Counted from the first letter of the stretch, positions 1-10,830 are shown. The stretch: DNA of 64,000 bases from Paracoccus sulfuroxidans (GCF_007830335.1 NZ_VLKU01000003.1:1-64000), one strand, 5' to 3'. Numbers and translations: made by a program. The notes: a model not told the origin generated them from the letters alone.

Positions 1-64
1 CTTCGCCATCCGTGAAGGCGGCCGCACGGTTGGTGCTGGCGTCGTCTCGAAGATCATCGCCTGA
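1..64 (+). CDS. tuf: Elongation factor Tu, C-terminal end (partial)
   Basis: Only the last 20 codons and the TGA stop (62-64) are in the window. The translated tail FAIREGGRTVGAGVVSKIIA is the strongly conserved C terminus of EF-Tu domain 3. EF-Tu delivers aminoacyl-tRNA to the ribosome as a GTP complex. Its place directly ahead of rpsJ is the usual end of the str operon before S10. A hairpin with a T run follows, so transcription probably ends or weakens here before the rpsJ promoter. Confidence 0.93.
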   Translation, partial: FAIREGGRTVGAGVVSKIIA

Positions 65-117
65 GGCGAGAGATTCATCGAGTGATCCGGGGCCACCCCG
101 GATATCAAGATGACAAG

Positions 118-143
118 GCCCGTCCCGAAAGGGGCGGGCTTTT
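118..143 (+). terminator. Intrinsic terminator after tuf
   Basis: GCCCGTCCC, a GAAA loop and GGGGCGGGC form a 9-bp stem with one G-T pair, followed by TTTT. A second perfect hairpin lies just upstream (ATCCGGGG/CCCCGGAT, 85-103, loop CCA). Together they would separate the str transcript from the S10 transcript. Confidence 0.7.
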
Positions 144-451
144 CCTTTGGCGGGTGATGGGGCCAGGTGGAGCCAGCGGCGCGGTCGAATGGGTATTGGC
201 CCAACGGAGAATGAGGGGAGGGCGGGGCCCGTGATCCCCGGGCGGAACAAGGACAAGCGTGTTGACATAGCGGGTGGGATCGGCCAAAAGCGCGCATTGC
301 CGCCGTCAGCTTGCTCTTTTGAAAGAATCGGTTGCACTCTGCCGGGTCGCCATGTACAGGGGCGGCCTGCACTTATTTTTACGGTTCGACGCTGGCGGTG
401 CGTGGTGCGCTGTCAGCCTCTCAACTGGAACTCCCCGCAAGAGGGAAGACA
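144..451 (+). other. Non-coding leader region between tuf and rpsJ
   Basis: About 300 bases without a convincing gene. Short open frames here lack ribosome-binding sites and recognisable sequence. The region holds the candidate rpsJ promoter (332-360) and a perfect TTGACA at 262-267 with no good -10 at 16-18 bp. The rest is probably the untranslated leader of the S10 operon. Confidence 0.5.
332..360 (+). promoter_or_regulatory. Candidate sigma-70 promoter of the S10 operon
   Basis: TTGCAC (332-337), a 17-base spacer and TACAGG (355-360). Each hexamer matches the consensus only partly, but the TTG-N17-TAnAGG design recurs before rpmC and rplO, where the ribosomal run restarts. Predicted transcription would begin near 367, leaving a leader of about 85 nt. 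Confidence 0.35.
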
Positions 452-760
452 ATGCAAAGCCAGAATATTCGCATCCGGCTCAAGGCGTTCGACTATCGCG
501 TCCTGGATGCCAGCACGCAGGAAATCGTGAACACCGCCAAGCGCACCGGCGCTCAGGTTCGTGGTCCGATCCCGCTGCCGAACAAAATCGAGAAATTCAC
601 CGTTCTGCGCGGCCCGCACATCGACAAGAAGTCGCGTGACCAGTGGGAAATCCGTACCCACAAGCGTCTGCTCGACATCGTCGATCCGACCCCCCAGACC
701 GTTGACGCCCTGATGAAGCTCGACCTCGCCGCTGGCGTCGATGTCGAAATCAAGGTGTAA
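452..760 (+). CDS. rpsJ: 30S ribosomal protein S10 (uS10)
   Basis: A 102-residue protein starting [19 protein letters not shown] and ending in DVEIKV, the typical length and ends of uS10. It sits in the 30S head and also acts in transcription antitermination as NusE with NusB. The ATG at 452 is chosen because a GAGGGAAGA Shine-Dalgarno stretch precedes it and conserved sequence begins there; the in-frame upstream extension has no family similarity. It is the first gene of the S10 operon, 10 bases before rplC. Confidence 0.97.
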   Translation: MQSQNIRIRLKAFDYRVLDASTQEIVNTAKRTGAQVRGPIPLPNKIEKFTVLRGPHIDKKSRDQWEIRTHKRLLDIVDPTPQTVDALMKLDLAAGVDVEIKV

Positions 761-770
761 GGAGGCCTCC

Positions 771-1640
771 ATGCTGCGGACTGGTGTAATCGCCAAGAAG
801 CTGGGCATGACCCGGCTGTTTCTGGAAGACGGGCGTCAAGTGCCCGTCACTGTTCTGCACGTCGATAACGTGCAGGTCATTGCTCAGCGTACCGTCGACA
901 CCGACGGCTATGTCGCGCTGCAGCTGGGCGCGGGCGAGGCGAAAGCCAAGCGCGTGACCGGCGCCATGCGCGGTCATTTCGCGAAGGCCAACGTCGCGCC
1001 GAAGCGCAAGATCGCGGAATTCCGCGTTGCCGAAGAGAACCTGGTGGAAGTGGGCGAGGAGATCATCGCCGACCACTATTTCGCAGGTCAGTATGTCGAC
1101 ATCGCCGGGACCTCGATCGGTAAAGGCTTTGCCGGTGCGATGAAGCGTCACAACTTCGGTGGCCTGCGCGCCTCGCACGGCGTGTCGATCTCGCACCGCT
1201 CGCACGGTTCGACTGGCCAGTGTCAGGACCCGGGCAAGGTGTTCAAAGGCAAGAAGATGGCCGGTCACCTGGGTGCGGTTCGCGTCACCACGCAGAACCT
1301 GCAGGTCGTCCGTACCGATTCCGAGCGTGGCCTGATCATGGTCAAAGGTTCGGTTCCCGGTTCGAAAGGCGGCTGGGTCACCATCAAGGATGCCGTGAAG
1401 AAGCCGCTGGCTGAAACCACGATCTATCCGGCTGCGACCCGCTCGAAGGCCAAAGAAGCTCACCGTCTGGCTGAAGAAGCCGCCGCTGCTGCTGCAGCCG
1501 AGGAAGAAGCCGCCCGCAAGGCCGCTGCTGAAGCCGAAGCCGCTGCTCAGGAAGCCGCCCTTGCCGAAGCCAACGCTTCGATCGAGGCCGACAAGGCTGC
1601 TGAAGGCGACAACGCTGCGCCCGAAGGAGAGAACAAATGA
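771..1640 (+). CDS. rplC: 50S ribosomal protein L3 (uL3) with long Ala/Glu-rich tail
   Basis: 289 residues. The first ~226 are a normal uL3, including the [17 protein letters not shown] region that reaches toward the peptidyl-transferase centre. L3 is an early-assembly 23S rRNA-binding protein. The ATG at 771 follows AAGGAGG. Residues ~227-289 are a low-complexity Ala/Glu/Lys tail predicted to be helical and charged, beyond the usual ~210-230 residues of bacterial L3. The stop overlaps the rplD start (ATGA), which suggests translational coupling. Confidence 0.96.
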   Translation: MLRTGVIAKKLGMTRLFLEDGRQVPVTVLHVDNVQVIAQRTVDTDGYVALQLGAGEAKAKRVTGAMRGHFAKANVAPKRKIAEFRVAEENLVEVGEEIIADHYFAGQYVDIAGTSIGKGFAGAMKRHNFGGLRASHGVSISHRSHGSTGQCQDPGKVFKGKKMAGHLGAVRVTTQNLQVVRTDSERGLIMVKGSVPGSKGGWVTIKDAVKKPLAETTIYPAATRSKAKEAHRLAEEAAAAAAAEEEAARKAAAEAEAAAQEAALAEANASIEADKAAEGDNAAPEGENK

Positions 1641-2257
1641 AACTTGATGTGATCAAGCTCGATGCCGGCAAGGCTGGCAACATCGAACTGAGCGATGACA
1701 TCTTCGGTCTCGAGCCGCGCGCAGACCTTCTGCACCGCGTCGTGCGCTGGCAGCGTGCGAAGGCTCAGCAGGGCACCCACTCGGTGCTCGGCAAGTCCGA
1801 TGTCAGCTACTCGACCAAGAAGATCTATCGCCAGAAGGGCACCGGTGGCGCCCGTCACGGTTCGCGCAAAGCGCCGATCTTCCGTTCGGGTGGTGTGTAC
1901 AAGGGCCCGACCCCGCGTTCGCACGCCTTCGATCTGCCGAAGAAAGTCCGCGCGCTTGGCCTGAAGCATGCCCTGTCGGCGAAAGTCGCCGCGGGTGAGC
2001 TGGTCATCGTGGACGATCTGAACCTGACCGATGCCAAGACCTCGGCCGTTGCAAAAGCGGTCAAGGAAAACGGCTGGAAGCGCGTTCTGGTGATCGACGG
2101 TGCCGAAGTGAACGAAAACTTCGCCCGCGCCGCCCGTAACCTCGAAGGCATCGATGTGCTGCCCTCGATGGGCGCCAACGTCTATGACATCCTGCGTCGT
2201 GACACGCTCGTGATCACCCGCGCCGGTGTCGAAGCTCTGGAGGCTCGCCTGAAATGA
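1637..2257 (+). CDS. rplD: 50S ribosomal protein L4 (uL4)
   Basis: 206 residues, normal length. It carries the conserved extended loop [19 protein letters not shown] (about residues 67-85), which lines the peptide exit tunnel. In enterobacteria L4 also represses the S10 operon by binding its leader; whether that happens here cannot be seen. It overlaps rplC by four bases and rplW by four bases (ATGA), so it is translationally coupled on both sides. Confidence 0.97.
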   Translation: MKLDVIKLDAGKAGNIELSDDIFGLEPRADLLHRVVRWQRAKAQQGTHSVLGKSDVSYSTKKIYRQKGTGGARHGSRKAPIFRSGGVYKGPTPRSHAFDLPKKVRALGLKHALSAKVAAGELVIVDDLNLTDAKTSAVAKAVKENGWKRVLVIDGAEVNENFARAARNLEGIDVLPSMGANVYDILRRDTLVITRAGVEALEARLK

Positions 2258-2550
2258 GCGCGAAACCCGAACATTACGACGTGATCGTGAAGCCGATCAT
2301 CACCGAGAAAGCCAGCATGACCTCCGAGGCCAATGGCGTGGTTTTCCAGGTGAAGAAAGATGCCAACAAGCCGCAGATCAAAGAAGCGGTCGAGGCTCTG
2401 TTCGGCGTCAAGGTGAAGGCGGTCAACACCACCATCACCAAAGGCAAGGTCAAGCGTTTCCGCGGCCGCCCCGGCGTTCGCTCGGACGTGAAGAAAGCCT
2501 ATGTCACTCTTGAGCCCGGCAACACCATCGACGTGTCGACCGGCCTCTGA
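2254..2550 (+). CDS. rplW: 50S ribosomal protein L23 (uL23)
   Basis: 98 residues, beginning near [15 protein letters not shown], the hallmark start of uL23. L23 sits at the tunnel exit and is the docking site for trigger factor and SRP. It overlaps rplD by four bases. A GC hairpin lies between it and rplB. Confidence 0.97.
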   Translation: MSAKPEHYDVIVKPIITEKASMTSEANGVVFQVKKDANKPQIKEAVEALFGVKVKAVNTTITKGKVKRFRGRPGVRSDVKKAYVTLEPGNTIDVSTGL

Positions 2551-2567
2551 TATAGAGCCACGAATCG

Positions 2568-2597
2568 ACGGCCCCGGCAGCGGGGCCGTTCATCTTT
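2568..2597 (+). terminator. Intra-operon hairpin between rplW and rplB
   Basis: ACGGCCCCG, loop GCAG and CGGGGCCGT form a 9-bp stem followed by TCATCTTTT. It resembles a weak terminator, or a processing or stabilising site. The downstream ribosomal genes must be expressed, so at most it is a partial stop. Confidence 0.45.
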
Positions 2598-2642
2598 TGA
2601 CGAAACGGACCACCCAGGTCCAAAGCAACGGAAGACAGAAAG

Positions 2643-3479
2643 ATGGCACTCAAGTCGTATAAACCGACTACGCCTGGCCAGCGCGGGCTGGTTCTGATCG
2701 ACCGTTCGGAGCTTTGGAAAGGTCGCCCGGTCAAGAGCCTCACTGAGGGTCTGACCAAGCACGGCGGCCGGAACAACACCGGACGGATCACCATGCGCCG
2801 CCAAGGCGGCGGAGCGAAGCGTCTTTACCGCATCGTCGACTTCAAACGTACCAAGTTTGACGTCGCCGCGACGGTCGAGCGGATCGAATACGATCCCAAC
2901 CGCACCGCCTTCATCGCGCTGATCAAATACGAAGACGGCGAGCAGGCCTATATCCTTGCTCCGCAGCGTCTTGCTGTCGGTGACAAGGTCATCGCCGGCG
3001 CCAAGGTCGACGTGAAACCCGGCAACTGCATGCCCTTCAGTGGCATGCCGATCGGTACCATCGTCCACAACGTCGAGTTGAAGCCCGGCAAAGGCGGCCA
3101 GATCGCCCGCTCGGCTGGCACCTATGCCCAGTTCGTCGGCCGTGACGGTGGCTATGCCCAGATCCGCCTCAGCTCGGGCGAGCTGCGTCTGGTCCGTCAG
3201 GAATGCCTGGCCACCATCGGTGCAGTGTCGAACGCCGACCACTCGAACCAGAACTTCGGTAAAGCCGGCCGCAACCGCCACAAGGGCATCCGCCCGAGCG
3301 TTCGCGGTGTCGCCATGAACCCGATCGATCACCCGCATGGTGGTGGTGAAGGTCGGACCTCGGGCGGTCGTCACCCGGTTACCCCGTGGGGTAAGGGGAC
3401 GAAGGGCAACAAGACCCGCACGAACAAGACGACCGACAAGTACATCCTGCGGTCGCGTAATGCGAAGAAGGGGCGTTAA
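2643..3479 (+). CDS. rplB: 50S ribosomal protein L2 (uL2)
   Basis: 278 residues, normal for bacterial uL2. The C-terminal [21 protein letters not shown] motif is intact; its histidine lies near the peptidyl-transferase centre. L2 is needed for subunit association. Starts at ATG 2643 after GGAAGACAGAAAG. It is followed three bases later by rpsS. Confidence 0.97.
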   Translation: MALKSYKPTTPGQRGLVLIDRSELWKGRPVKSLTEGLTKHGGRNNTGRITMRRQGGGAKRLYRIVDFKRTKFDVAATVERIEYDPNRTAFIALIKYEDGEQAYILAPQRLAVGDKVIAGAKVDVKPGNCMPFSGMPIGTIVHNVELKPGKGGQIARSAGTYAQFVGRDGGYAQIRLSSGELRLVRQECLATIGAVSNADHSNQNFGKAGRNRHKGIRPSVRGVAMNPIDHPHGGGEGRTSGGRHPVTPWGKGTKGNKTRTNKTTDKYILRSRNAKKGR

Positions 3480-3482
3480 TCC

Positions 3483-3761
3483 ATGGCACGTTCAGTTTGG
3501 AAGGGCCCCTTTGTCGATGCCTACCTGCTCAAGAAAGCAGAGAAGGCACGCGATTCGGGCAAATCGGATGTCATCAAGATCTGGTCGCGTCGTTCGACCA
3601 TTCTGCCGCAGTTTGTCGGCCTGACCTTCGGTGTCTACAATGGCCAGAAGCACATTCCGGTCACCGTCTCGGAAGAGATGATCGGCCAGAAATTCGGTGA
3701 ATATTCGCCGACCCGGACCTATTACGGTCACGCGGCCGACAAGAAAGCGAAAAGGAAGTAA
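3483..3761 (+). CDS. rpsS: 30S ribosomal protein S19 (uS19)
   Basis: 92 residues beginning [20 protein letters not shown], the canonical uS19 start, and containing [23 protein letters not shown] in two conserved blocks. S19 lies in the 30S head beside S13 and contacts tRNA and bridge elements. It sits between rplB and rplV as in most bacteria. Confidence 0.97.
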   Translation: MARSVWKGPFVDAYLLKKAEKARDSGKSDVIKIWSRRSTILPQFVGLTFGVYNGQKHIPVTVSEEMIGQKFGEYSPTRTYYGHAADKKAKRK

Positions 3762-3766
3762 TCGTC

Positions 3767-4162
3767 ATGGGTAAGGAACAGAATCCGCGCCGCGTGGCGG
3801 ACAATGAGGCTTTCGCGAAGATCAAGATGCTTCGCACCTCGCCTCAGAAGCTGAACCTCGTTGCTGCGCTGATCCGCGGCAAGAAGGTCGAGAAGGCTCT
3901 GGCCGATCTGACCTTCTCGAAGAAGCGGATCGCCGTCGATGTGAAGAAATGCCTTCAGTCGGCCATCGCCAACGCGGAAAACAACCACAACCTTGATGTC
4001 GACGGTCTGATCGTCGCCGAGGCTTGGGTCGGCAAGAACCTGGTCATGAAGCGCGGTCGTCCGCGGGCTCGTGGCCGGTATGGCAAGATCATGAAGCCGT
4101 TTTCGGAAATCACCATCAAGGTCCGTCAGGTCGAGGCCATCGAAGCCGGGGAGCGCGCGTAA
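3767..4162 (+). CDS. rplV: 50S ribosomal protein L22 (uL22)
   Basis: 131 residues. The family's long beta hairpin, which lines the nascent-peptide tunnel, is visible around [18 protein letters not shown] short N-terminal extension ([14 protein letters not shown]) is present. The TAA stop shares its last base with the rpsC start (TAATG), which indicates coupled translation. Confidence 0.96.
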   Translation: MGKEQNPRRVADNEAFAKIKMLRTSPQKLNLVAALIRGKKVEKALADLTFSKKRIAVDVKKCLQSAIANAENNHNLDVDGLIVAEAWVGKNLVMKRGRPRARGRYGKIMKPFSEITIKVRQVEAIEAGERA

Positions 4163-4884
4163 TGGGTCAGAAGGTAAACCCCATCGGGATGCGTCTCCAG
4201 GTCAACCGTACCTGGGACAGCCGCTGGTATGCGGACGACAAGGATTACGGCAATCTGCTGCTGGAAGACCTGAAGATCCGCGACTTCATCCACAATGAAG
4301 CCAAGCAGGCCGGCGTCAGCCGCGTCATTATCGAGCGCCCCCACAAGAAGTGCCGCGTGACCATTCACGCTGCGCGTCCGGGCGTCATCATCGGCCGCAA
4401 GGGCGCTGATATCGAGACCCTGCGCAAGAAGCTGGCGAACTTCACCGATTCCGAACTGCACCTCAACATCGTTGAAGTCCGCAAGCCGGAACTCGACGCC
4501 CAGCTGGTGGCCGAGTCGATCGCTCAGCAGCTTGAGCGCCGCGTGTCCTTCCGTCGCGCCATGAAGCGCGCCGTGCAGAACGCGATGCGCATGGGCGCCC
4601 TGGGCATCCGCGTGAACGTCGCTGGCCGTCTGGGTGGCGCTGAAATCGCACGTACCGAATGGTACCGCGAAGGCCGCGTTCCCCTGCACACCCTGCGCGC
4701 CGACATCGACTATGCGCTGTCGGAAGCAACGACCCCCTACGGGATCATCGGTGTGAAGGTCTGGATCTTCAAAGGCGAGATCATGGAGCATGATCCGCAG
4801 GCGCATGACCGCCGCGCGAATGAAGCGCAGGATGGTCCGGCACCTCGCGGTCCGCGTCGTGACCGCGATCGCGACGCGCGCTAA
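4162..4884 (+). CDS. rpsC: 30S ribosomal protein S3 (uS3)
   Basis: 240 residues starting [20 protein letters not shown]. The KH domain with its [12 protein letters not shown] motif (about residues 74-85) is clear. S3 forms part of the mRNA entry channel with S4 and S5. The C-terminal ~30 residues are charged and disordered ([19 protein letters not shown]), as in other alphaproteobacteria. The ATG at 4162 overlaps the rplV stop; the longer upstream frame is only rplV in another register. Confidence 0.97.
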   Translation: MGQKVNPIGMRLQVNRTWDSRWYADDKDYGNLLLEDLKIRDFIHNEAKQAGVSRVIIERPHKKCRVTIHAARPGVIIGRKGADIETLRKKLANFTDSELHLNIVEVRKPELDAQLVAESIAQQLERRVSFRRAMKRAVQNAMRMGALGIRVNVAGRLGGAEIARTEWYREGRVPLHTLRADIDYALSEATTPYGIIGVKVWIFKGEIMEHDPQAHDRRANEAQDGPAPRGPRRDRDRDAR

Positions 4885-4896
4885 GGAGAAGAAGCA

Positions 4897-5310
4897 ATGC
4901 TGCAACCGAAACGGACGAAGTTCCGCAAACAGCACAAGGGCCGCATCCACGGTGAAGCCAAAGGCGGCTTCAACCTGAACTTCGGCTCCTTTGCACTGAA
5001 AGCCACCGAGCCGGAGCGCGTCACCGCGCGCCAGATCGAGGCTGCCCGTCGTGCGATCACCCGCCACATGAAGCGTCAGGGTCGCGTCTGGATCCGTATC
5101 TTCCCGGACGTCCCGGTTTCGTCGAAGCCGACCGAAGTCCGGATGGGTAAAGGTAAAGGCTCGGTCGATTTCTGGGCCGCCCGCGTCCACCCCGGCCGGA
5201 TCATGTTCGAGATCGACGGCGTCAACGACGAGATCGCCCGTGAAGCCCTGCGCCTTGGCGCGCAGAAGCTGCCGGTGCTGACCCGCATCGTGAAGCGCGA
5301 AGACTGGTAA
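4897..5310 (+). CDS. rplP: 50S ribosomal protein L16 (uL16)
   Basis: 137 residues, [19 protein letters not shown] start and the [20 protein letters not shown] region typical of uL16. L16 sits at the A-site side of the peptidyl-transferase centre. An AAGGAGAAG site precedes the ATG. It is normally followed directly by rpmC; here a strong terminator and an antisense gene intervene. Confidence 0.97.
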   Translation: MLQPKRTKFRKQHKGRIHGEAKGGFNLNFGSFALKATEPERVTARQIEAARRAITRHMKRQGRVWIRIFPDVPVSSKPTEVRMGKGKGSVDFWAARVHPGRIMFEIDGVNDEIAREALRLGAQKLPVLTRIVKREDW

Positions 5311-5332
5311 GTTCCGGTCTGGTGAAATGAAG

Positions 5333-5364
5333 AAGGCCCCGCCGTGCGAATGGCGGGGCCTTTT
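5333..5364 (+). terminator. Strong terminator after rplP, probably bidirectional
   Basis: AAGGCCCCGCC, an 8-base loop and GGCGGGGCCTT form an 11-bp stem followed by TTTT. The bottom strand has a shorter A/T flank, so it may also stop transcription of the convergent RTX gene that ends at 5384. It divides the S10 cluster in two. Confidence 0.75.
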
Positions 5365-5383
5365 CTGTTGCGGCTCAGACTGG

Positions 5384-6280
<897 letters not shown>

Positions 6281-6380
6281 CGCAAGCCCTTTCGTGCGAA
6301 AACCATTCAGATGGTAACGACCCCGTGAGGCCGCGCAAGGCCGGACCCTTGCGCACGCAGGGGGCGGCGGAACATTTCCC

Positions 6381-6409
6381 TTGTGTTTGCTGGGAATCGC
6401 GTCTATAGG
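6381..6409 (+). promoter_or_regulatory. Candidate promoter restarting the ribosomal operon at rpmC
   Basis: TTGTGT (6381-6386), exactly 17 bases, TATAGG (6404-6409). It lies between the divergent RTX gene and rpmC and gives a leader of about 78 nt. A promoter is expected here because the terminator at 5333-5364 cuts off upstream transcription. Confidence 0.45.
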
Positions 6410-6493
6410 CACGGCTTCATCATGAAACTCCACCGGGATCAGGGTGGCCCTGCAGGGCAGGGGCTCTCCGGTGATGTTGAAAGGAAAAGGCGC

Positions 6494-6700
6494 ATGAAAG
6501 CGCAGGAATTGAAAGACAAGACGCCCGATCAGCTGAAAGATCAGCTGCTTGCGCTGAAGAAAGAGCAGTTCAACCTGCGCTTTCAGCAGGCGACCGGCCA
6601 ACTCGAATCGACCGCCCGCATGCGCACCGTCCGTCGCGACGTTGCTCGTGTGAAAACCATTCTGAACCAGAAAGCGGCGGAAGCCGCGGCGTCGAATTAA
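6494..6700 (+). CDS. rpmC: 50S ribosomal protein L29 (uL29)
   Basis: 68 residues, [38 protein letters not shown], a typical two-helix uL29. L29 sits beside L23 at the tunnel exit. The ATG at 6494 follows GAAAGGAAAAGGCGC. The in-frame upstream extension is leader sequence. Normally it follows rplP directly; here they are 1.2 kb apart. Confidence 0.96.
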   Translation: MKAQELKDKTPDQLKDQLLALKKEQFNLRFQQATGQLESTARMRTVRRDVARVKTILNQKAAEAAASN

Positions 6701-6712
6701 GGAGCCCGGTCC

Positions 6713-6958
6713 ATGCCCAAACGCATTCTGCAAGGCAAGGTCGTCAGCGACAAGAACGAACAGACCGTCACCGTTCTGGTCGAGCGTCGCTTCAAGCACC
6801 CGCTGATGGAAAAGATTGTCCGCAGCACCAAGAAATACCGCGCCCATGACGCGGAAAACCAGTTCAAGGTCGGCGACACCGTTCGGATCATCGAATGTGC
6901 CCCGATCTCGAAGACGAAGCGCTGGACCGTTCTGACCGACGCGCAAGCATCGGCCTGA
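6713..6958 (+). CDS. rpsQ: 30S ribosomal protein S17 (uS17)
   Basis: 81 residues with the [23 protein letters not shown] start and the [17 protein letters not shown] motif of uS17, an OB-fold primary 16S rRNA binder. It lies 12 bases after rpmC, with GGAG ahead of the ATG. Confidence 0.97.
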   Translation: MPKRILQGKVVSDKNEQTVTVLVERRFKHPLMEKIVRSTKKYRAHDAENQFKVGDTVRIIECAPISKTKRWTVLTDAQASA

Positions 6959-7027
6959 ATCCAGTCCAATTAATCGAAACCCTGGGGCCGGTTCTGCTGC
7001 TGGTCCCCAAAGGTCGGGAGTAACCCC

Positions 7028-7396
7028 ATGATCCAGATGCAGACCAATCTGGATGTTGCTGACAACTCCGGCGCTCGCCGGGTGCAGTGCATCAAGGTTC
7101 TGGGTGGTTCGCACCGTCGCTATGCGTCGGTGGGCGACATTATCGTCGTCTCCGTCAAGGAAGCCATCCCGCGTGGTCGCGTGAAGAAAGGTGACGTCCG
7201 CAAGGCCGTCATCGTGCGCACCGCCAAAGAAGTGAAGCGTGAAGACGGCACCTCGATCCGTTTTGACCGCAACGCCGCCGTCATCCTGAACAACCAGGGC
7301 GAGCCGGTCGGAACCCGTATTTTCGGGCCGGTCGTTCGCGAGCTGCGCGCCAAGAACTTCATGAAGATCATCTCGCTTGCGCCGGAGGTGCTGTGA
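7028..7396 (+). CDS. rplN: 50S ribosomal protein L14 (uL14)
   Basis: 122 residues, the standard length, starting [18 protein letters not shown]14 forms intersubunit bridges with 16S rRNA and is the binding site of the silencing factor RsfS. The stop overlaps the next start (TGATG). Confidence 0.97.
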   Translation: MIQMQTNLDVADNSGARRVQCIKVLGGSHRRYASVGDIIVVSVKEAIPRGRVKKGDVRKAVIVRTAKEVKREDGTSIRFDRNAAVILNNQGEPVGTRIFGPVVRELRAKNFMKIISLAPEVL

Positions 7397-7701
7397 TGGC
7401 TGCCAAGCTGAAAAAAGGCGACAAGGTCGTCGTCCTTGCCGGTAAGGACAAGGGCAAGCAGGGTGAGATCACTGCCGTGTTCCCGCAAGAGAACAAGGCC
7501 GTCGTCGATGGCGTGAACATCGCGATCCGTCACCAGCGCCAGACCCAGAACAGCCAGGGCGGCCGCATCCCGAAAGCGATGCCGATCGACCTGTCGAACC
7601 TGGCTCTGATGGACAAGAACGGCAAAGCGACCCGCGTTGGCTTCCGCATGGAAGGCGACAAGAAGGTCCGTTTCGCCAAGACCACTGGGGATGCGATCTG
7701 A
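7396..7701 (+). CDS. rplX: 50S ribosomal protein L24 (uL24)
   Basis: 101 residues with the KOW motif [20 protein letters not shown] at the N terminus. L24 is an assembly initiator near the tunnel exit. The ATG at 7396 overlaps the rplN stop by one base; a GTG one codon earlier (7393) is possible but less likely. The TGATG junction with rplE repeats the coupling. Confidence 0.96.
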   Translation: MAAKLKKGDKVVVLAGKDKGKQGEITAVFPQENKAVVDGVNIAIRHQRQTQNSQGGRIPKAMPIDLSNLALMDKNGKATRVGFRMEGDKKVRFAKTTGDAI

Positions 7702-8261
7702 TGCTGGACCAAGCCAAGTACACGCCGCGTCTGAAGCAGCAGTTCAAGGATTCGATCCGCGCTGCGCTGAAAGAAGAATTCGGCTACAAGAACGACATGC
7801 AGATCCCGCGTCTGGACAAGATCGTCCTGAACATGGGCATCGGTGAAGCCGTCAAGGACACCAAGAAGGTCAAGCAGGGTGCTGAAGAGCTCTCGCTGAT
7901 CGCTGGTCAGAAGGCTGTTATCACCCACGCCAAGAAGTCGATCGCCGGCTTCCGCGTGCGTGAAGAGATGCCGCTGGGCGCCAAGGTGACCCTGCGTGGC
8001 GACCGCATGTACGAATTTCTGGACCGTCTGATCAACATCGCGCTGCCGCGCGTCCGCGACTTCCGCGGCGTGAAGGGCACCTCGTTCGATGGTCGTGGCA
8101 ACTATGCCATGGGTCTGAAGGAACAGATCGTTTTCCCGGAAATCAACTTCGACAAGGTCGACGAAGTTCTGGGGATGGACATCATCATCTGCACCACCGC
8201 GAAGACCGACGCGGAAGCGAAAGCGCTGTTGAAGCATTTCAACATGCCGTTCAACAGCTGA
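7701..8261 (+). CDS. rplE: 50S ribosomal protein L5 (uL5)
   Basis: 186 residues. Conserved stretches include [15 protein letters not shown] and [22 protein letters not shown], the 5S rRNA and P-site tRNA contacting parts of uL5. It is joined to rplX by a one-base overlap, TGATG. Confidence 0.97.
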   Translation: MLDQAKYTPRLKQQFKDSIRAALKEEFGYKNDMQIPRLDKIVLNMGIGEAVKDTKKVKQGAEELSLIAGQKAVITHAKKSIAGFRVREEMPLGAKVTLRGDRMYEFLDRLINIALPRVRDFRGVKGTSFDGRGNYAMGLKEQIVFPEINFDKVDEVLGMDIIICTTAKTDAEAKALLKHFNMPFNS

Positions 8262-8279
8262 TCGCGGAGGGAAGAAGAT

Positions 8280-8585
8280 ATGGCTAAAAAATCCATGATC
8301 GAGCGCGAGAAGAAGCGCGAACGTCTGGTCGCCCGTTACGCTGAAAAGCGTGCGGCCCTGAACGAGATCATCCACGACCAGTCCCTGCCGATGGAAGAGC
8401 GCTTCAAGGCCAGCCTGAAACTGGCTGAACTGCCGCGCAACTCTTCGGCGACGCGTATCCACAACCGGTGCCAACTGACCGGTCGTCCGCACGCGTATTA
8501 CCGTAAACTGAAACTGTCGCGGATCATGCTGCGCGAGCTCGGCTCGTTCGGCCAGATCCCTGGCATGGTCAAATCGAGCTGGTAA
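8280..8585 (+). CDS. rpsN: 30S ribosomal protein S14 (uS14), zinc-free long form
   Basis: 101 residues, the long form. The C-terminal segment [20 protein letters not shown] has only a single Cys and lacks the paired CxxC zinc ligands of the short form, so it should not depend on zinc. S14 acts in 30S head assembly. GGAGGGAAGAAG precedes the ATG. Confidence 0.97.
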   Translation: MAKKSMIEREKKRERLVARYAEKRAALNEIIHDQSLPMEERFKASLKLAELPRNSSATRIHNRCQLTGRPHAYYRKLKLSRIMLRELGSFGQIPGMVKSSW

Positions 8586-8594
8586 GGGGGCAAT

Positions 8595-8993
8595 ATGTCG
8601 ATGAACGATCCTCTCGGCGATATGCTGACCCGTATCCGCAACGCGCAGATGCGAGGCAAATCGACCGTCCGCACGCCCGCTTCCAAGCTTCGCGCCTGGG
8701 TGCTGGATGTGCTGAAAGCAGAAGGCTACATCCGTGGCTATGAGCAGGCGACCTCGGACGCCGGCCATGCCGAACTGGAAATCAGCCTGAAGTACTTCGA
8801 AGGGACTCCGGTCATTCGCGAACTCGCGCGTGTCTCGAAGCCTGGCCGCCGCGTTTACGCTTCGGTCAAGGAAATCCCGATGGTCCGCAACGGCCTTGGC
8901 GTGTCGATTGTTTCGACGCCCAAAGGCGTGATGACGGATGCAGCGGCTCGCAACGCCAATGTTGGCGGCGAAGTCCTCTGCACCGTGTTCTAA
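8595..8993 (+). CDS. rpsH: 30S ribosomal protein S8 (uS8)
   Basis: 132 residues ending GGEVLCTVF, the conserved uS8 C terminus. S8 binds the central domain of 16S rRNA and represses the spc operon in enterobacteria. ATG 8595 and ATG 8601 are both in frame; the second ([14 protein letters not shown]) matches the usual family start, while the first keeps a reasonable distance from AAGGGGGC. Confidence 0.96.
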   Translation: MSMNDPLGDMLTRIRNAQMRGKSTVRTPASKLRAWVLDVLKAEGYIRGYEQATSDAGHAELEISLKYFEGTPVIRELARVSKPGRRVYASVKEIPMVRNGLGVSIVSTPKGVMTDAAARNANVGGEVLCTVF

Positions 8994-9004
8994 GGAGGGC
9001 AGAG

Positions 9005-9538
9005 ATGTCTCGGATTGGTAAGAAACCGGTCGCCCTCCCGAAAGGCGTGACCGCAGAAATCAAAGGTCAGTCGATCGAAGTCAAAGGTCCGAAAGGCACC
9101 CGCAACTTCACCGCGACTGACGATGTGACCCTGTCGCTTGAAGACGGCGCCGTGAAAGTCACCCCGCGTGGCCTTTCCAAGCGTGCTCGCCAGCAGTGGG
9201 GCATGACCCGCTCGATGGTCGAGAACCTGGCAACCGGCGTCAGCGAAGGCTTCAAGAAAGAGCTTGAAATTCAGGGTGTGGGTTACCGCGCCTCGATGCA
9301 GGGCAAAACCTTGAAGCTGCAGCTTGGCTATTCGCATGACGTTGATTTCGTGGCTCCGGAAGGCGTGACCATCACGGCTCCGAAGCAGACCGAAATCATC
9401 ATCGAAGGCATCGACCAGCAGGTTGTTGGTCAGGTGGCTGCGAACATCCGTGAATGGCGCAAGCCCGAGCCCTACAAGGGCAAAGGCATCCGCTACAAGG
9501 GTGAGCAAGTCTTCCGCAAGGAAGGCAAGAAGAAGTAA
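9005..9538 (+). CDS. rplF: 50S ribosomal protein L6 (uL6)
   Basis: 177 residues, [15 protein letters not shown] start and C-terminal [16 protein letters not shown] motif near the sarcin-ricin loop. Two tandem uL6 folds, normal length. AAGGAGGGCAG before the ATG is a near-perfect ribosome-binding site. Confidence 0.97.
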   Translation: MSRIGKKPVALPKGVTAEIKGQSIEVKGPKGTRNFTATDDVTLSLEDGAVKVTPRGLSKRARQQWGMTRSMVENLATGVSEGFKKELEIQGVGYRASMQGKTLKLQLGYSHDVDFVAPEGVTITAPKQTEIIIEGIDQQVVGQVAANIREWRKPEPYKGKGIRYKGEQVFRKEGKKK

Positions 9539-9549
9539 GGGGCGCGAAA

Positions 9550-9909
9550 ATGGCACTGAACAAACGAGAGCTGTTCCTGAAGCGTCGCTTGCGCGTTCGG
9601 AACAAACTTCGGGCAACCTCGGACGGCCGTCCGCGCTTGTCCGTTCACCGCTCGTCGAAGAACATCAGCGTTCAGCTGATCGACGACGCAAAAGGCGTGA
9701 CGTTGGCTGCGGCCTCGACGCTCGAGAAGGATCTCGGCGTTGTGGGCAAGAACAACGTCGAAGCTGCCGCCAAGGTTGGCGCAGCGATCGCCGAGCGTGC
9801 GAAGAAAGCCGGTGTCGAGGACGTCGTCTTCGATCGTGGCGGCTTCCTTTTCCACGGCAAAATCAAGGCTCTGGCCGATGCAGCCCGCGAGGGTGGCCTG
9901 AAGTTCTGA
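9550..9909 (+). CDS. rplR: 50S ribosomal protein L18 (uL18)
   Basis: 119 residues with [21 protein letters not shown] and the C-terminal [24 protein letters not shown] block that identify uL18, a 5S rRNA binding protein. A 130-base spacer with GC-rich inverted sequence separates it from rpsE. Confidence 0.97.
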   Translation: MALNKRELFLKRRLRVRNKLRATSDGRPRLSVHRSSKNISVQLIDDAKGVTLAAASTLEKDLGVVGKNNVEAAAKVGAAIAERAKKAGVEDVVFDRGGFLFHGKIKALADAAREGGLKF

Positions 9910-10039
9910 TATCTGTGGTCGGCGCGTTCCGGAAGGGCCGCGCCGTCCCGATGATCCGGGGGCCGTTCGCCTAGGCGCGCGGCCCACCTGGATTGAGTTC
10001 AACGGCGCGTGGTGCGCGTCAAAATACAAGGAATGCCTT

Positions 10040-10606
10040 ATGGCAGAACGTGAGAACCGTCGGCCCCGCCGCGAAGAGCGCGAGGAAACCCCGGAATTCC
10101 AGGATCGCCTTGTCGCGATCAACCGTGTGTCGAAAACCGTCAAGGGTGGTAAGCGCTTCGGCTTCGCCGCTCTGGTCGTTGTCGGCGATCAGCGTGGCCG
10201 CGTCGGCTTCGGCAAGGGTAAAGCGAAAGAAGTGCCCGAGGCGATCCGCAAGGCGACCGAGCAGGCGAAACGCAACCTGATGCGCGTTCCGCTGCGCGAT
10301 GGCCGCACGCTGCACCACGACGTCGAGGGCCGCCACGGCGCTGGCAAGGTCGTGATGCGCACCGCTCCGGCCGGTACCGGGATCATCGCCGGTGGTCCGA
10401 TGCGCGCCGTCTTCGAGATGCTGGGCGTTCAGGACGTCGTGGCAAAATCGCTGGGCTCGCAGAACCCCTACAACATGATCCGCGCCACCCTGGACGGCCT
10501 GAAGGCCGAAGCCAGCCCGCGCAGCGTCGCCCAGCGTCGCGGCAAGAAGGTTGCTGACATCCTTCCCAGCCACGACAAGCCGGCCGAAGCCGCTGCCGAA
10601 GCGTAA
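10040..10606 (+). CDS. rpsE: 30S ribosomal protein S5 (uS5)
   Basis: 188 residues. The dsRNA-binding fold with [19 protein letters not shown] and the [18 protein letters not shown] motif are intact. S5 lines the mRNA entry and influences decoding fidelity. AAGGA lies ahead of the ATG. Confidence 0.97.
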   Translation: MAERENRRPRREEREETPEFQDRLVAINRVSKTVKGGKRFGFAALVVVGDQRGRVGFGKGKAKEVPEAIRKATEQAKRNLMRVPLRDGRTLHHDVEGRHGAGKVVMRTAPAGTGIIAGGPMRAVFEMLGVQDVVAKSLGSQNPYNMIRATLDGLKAEASPRSVAQRRGKKVADILPSHDKPAEAAAEA

Positions 10607-10618
10607 GGAGAGGCAAGA

Positions 10619-10807
10619 ATGGCTAAAACCATCGTCGTCAAGCAGATCGGCTCGCCGATCCGCCGCCCCGCCATCCAGCGTGAGACGCTGAAAGGTCTGG
10701 GCCTGAACAAGATGAACCGCACGCGCGAGCTGGAAGACACGCCCGCGATCCGCGGCATGGTCGCCAAGATCCCGCATCTGGCCGTCATCATCGAAGAGCG
10801 CGGCTGA
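10619..10807 (+). CDS. rpmD: 50S ribosomal protein L30 (uL30)
   Basis: 62 residues; [31 protein letters not shown] is typical of the short bacterial uL30. It normally precedes rplO directly, but a terminator and 1.6 kb of other genes follow here. Confidence 0.96.
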   Translation: MAKTIVVKQIGSPIRRPAIQRETLKGLGLNKMNRTRELEDTPAIRGMVAKIPHLAVIIEERG

Positions 10808-10830
10808 TCTCAGCCCCTCAGGACTTTGGA

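Noticed and set aside
262-290. Perfect TTGACA as rpsJ promoter
   Set aside because: No acceptable -10 at 16-18 bases (CAAAAG only); the pair at 332-360 was preferred, though both remain unproven.
147-530. Short frames in the tuf-rpsJ gap
   Set aside because: No ribosome-binding site, no familiar sequence and overlap with the terminator and rpsJ.
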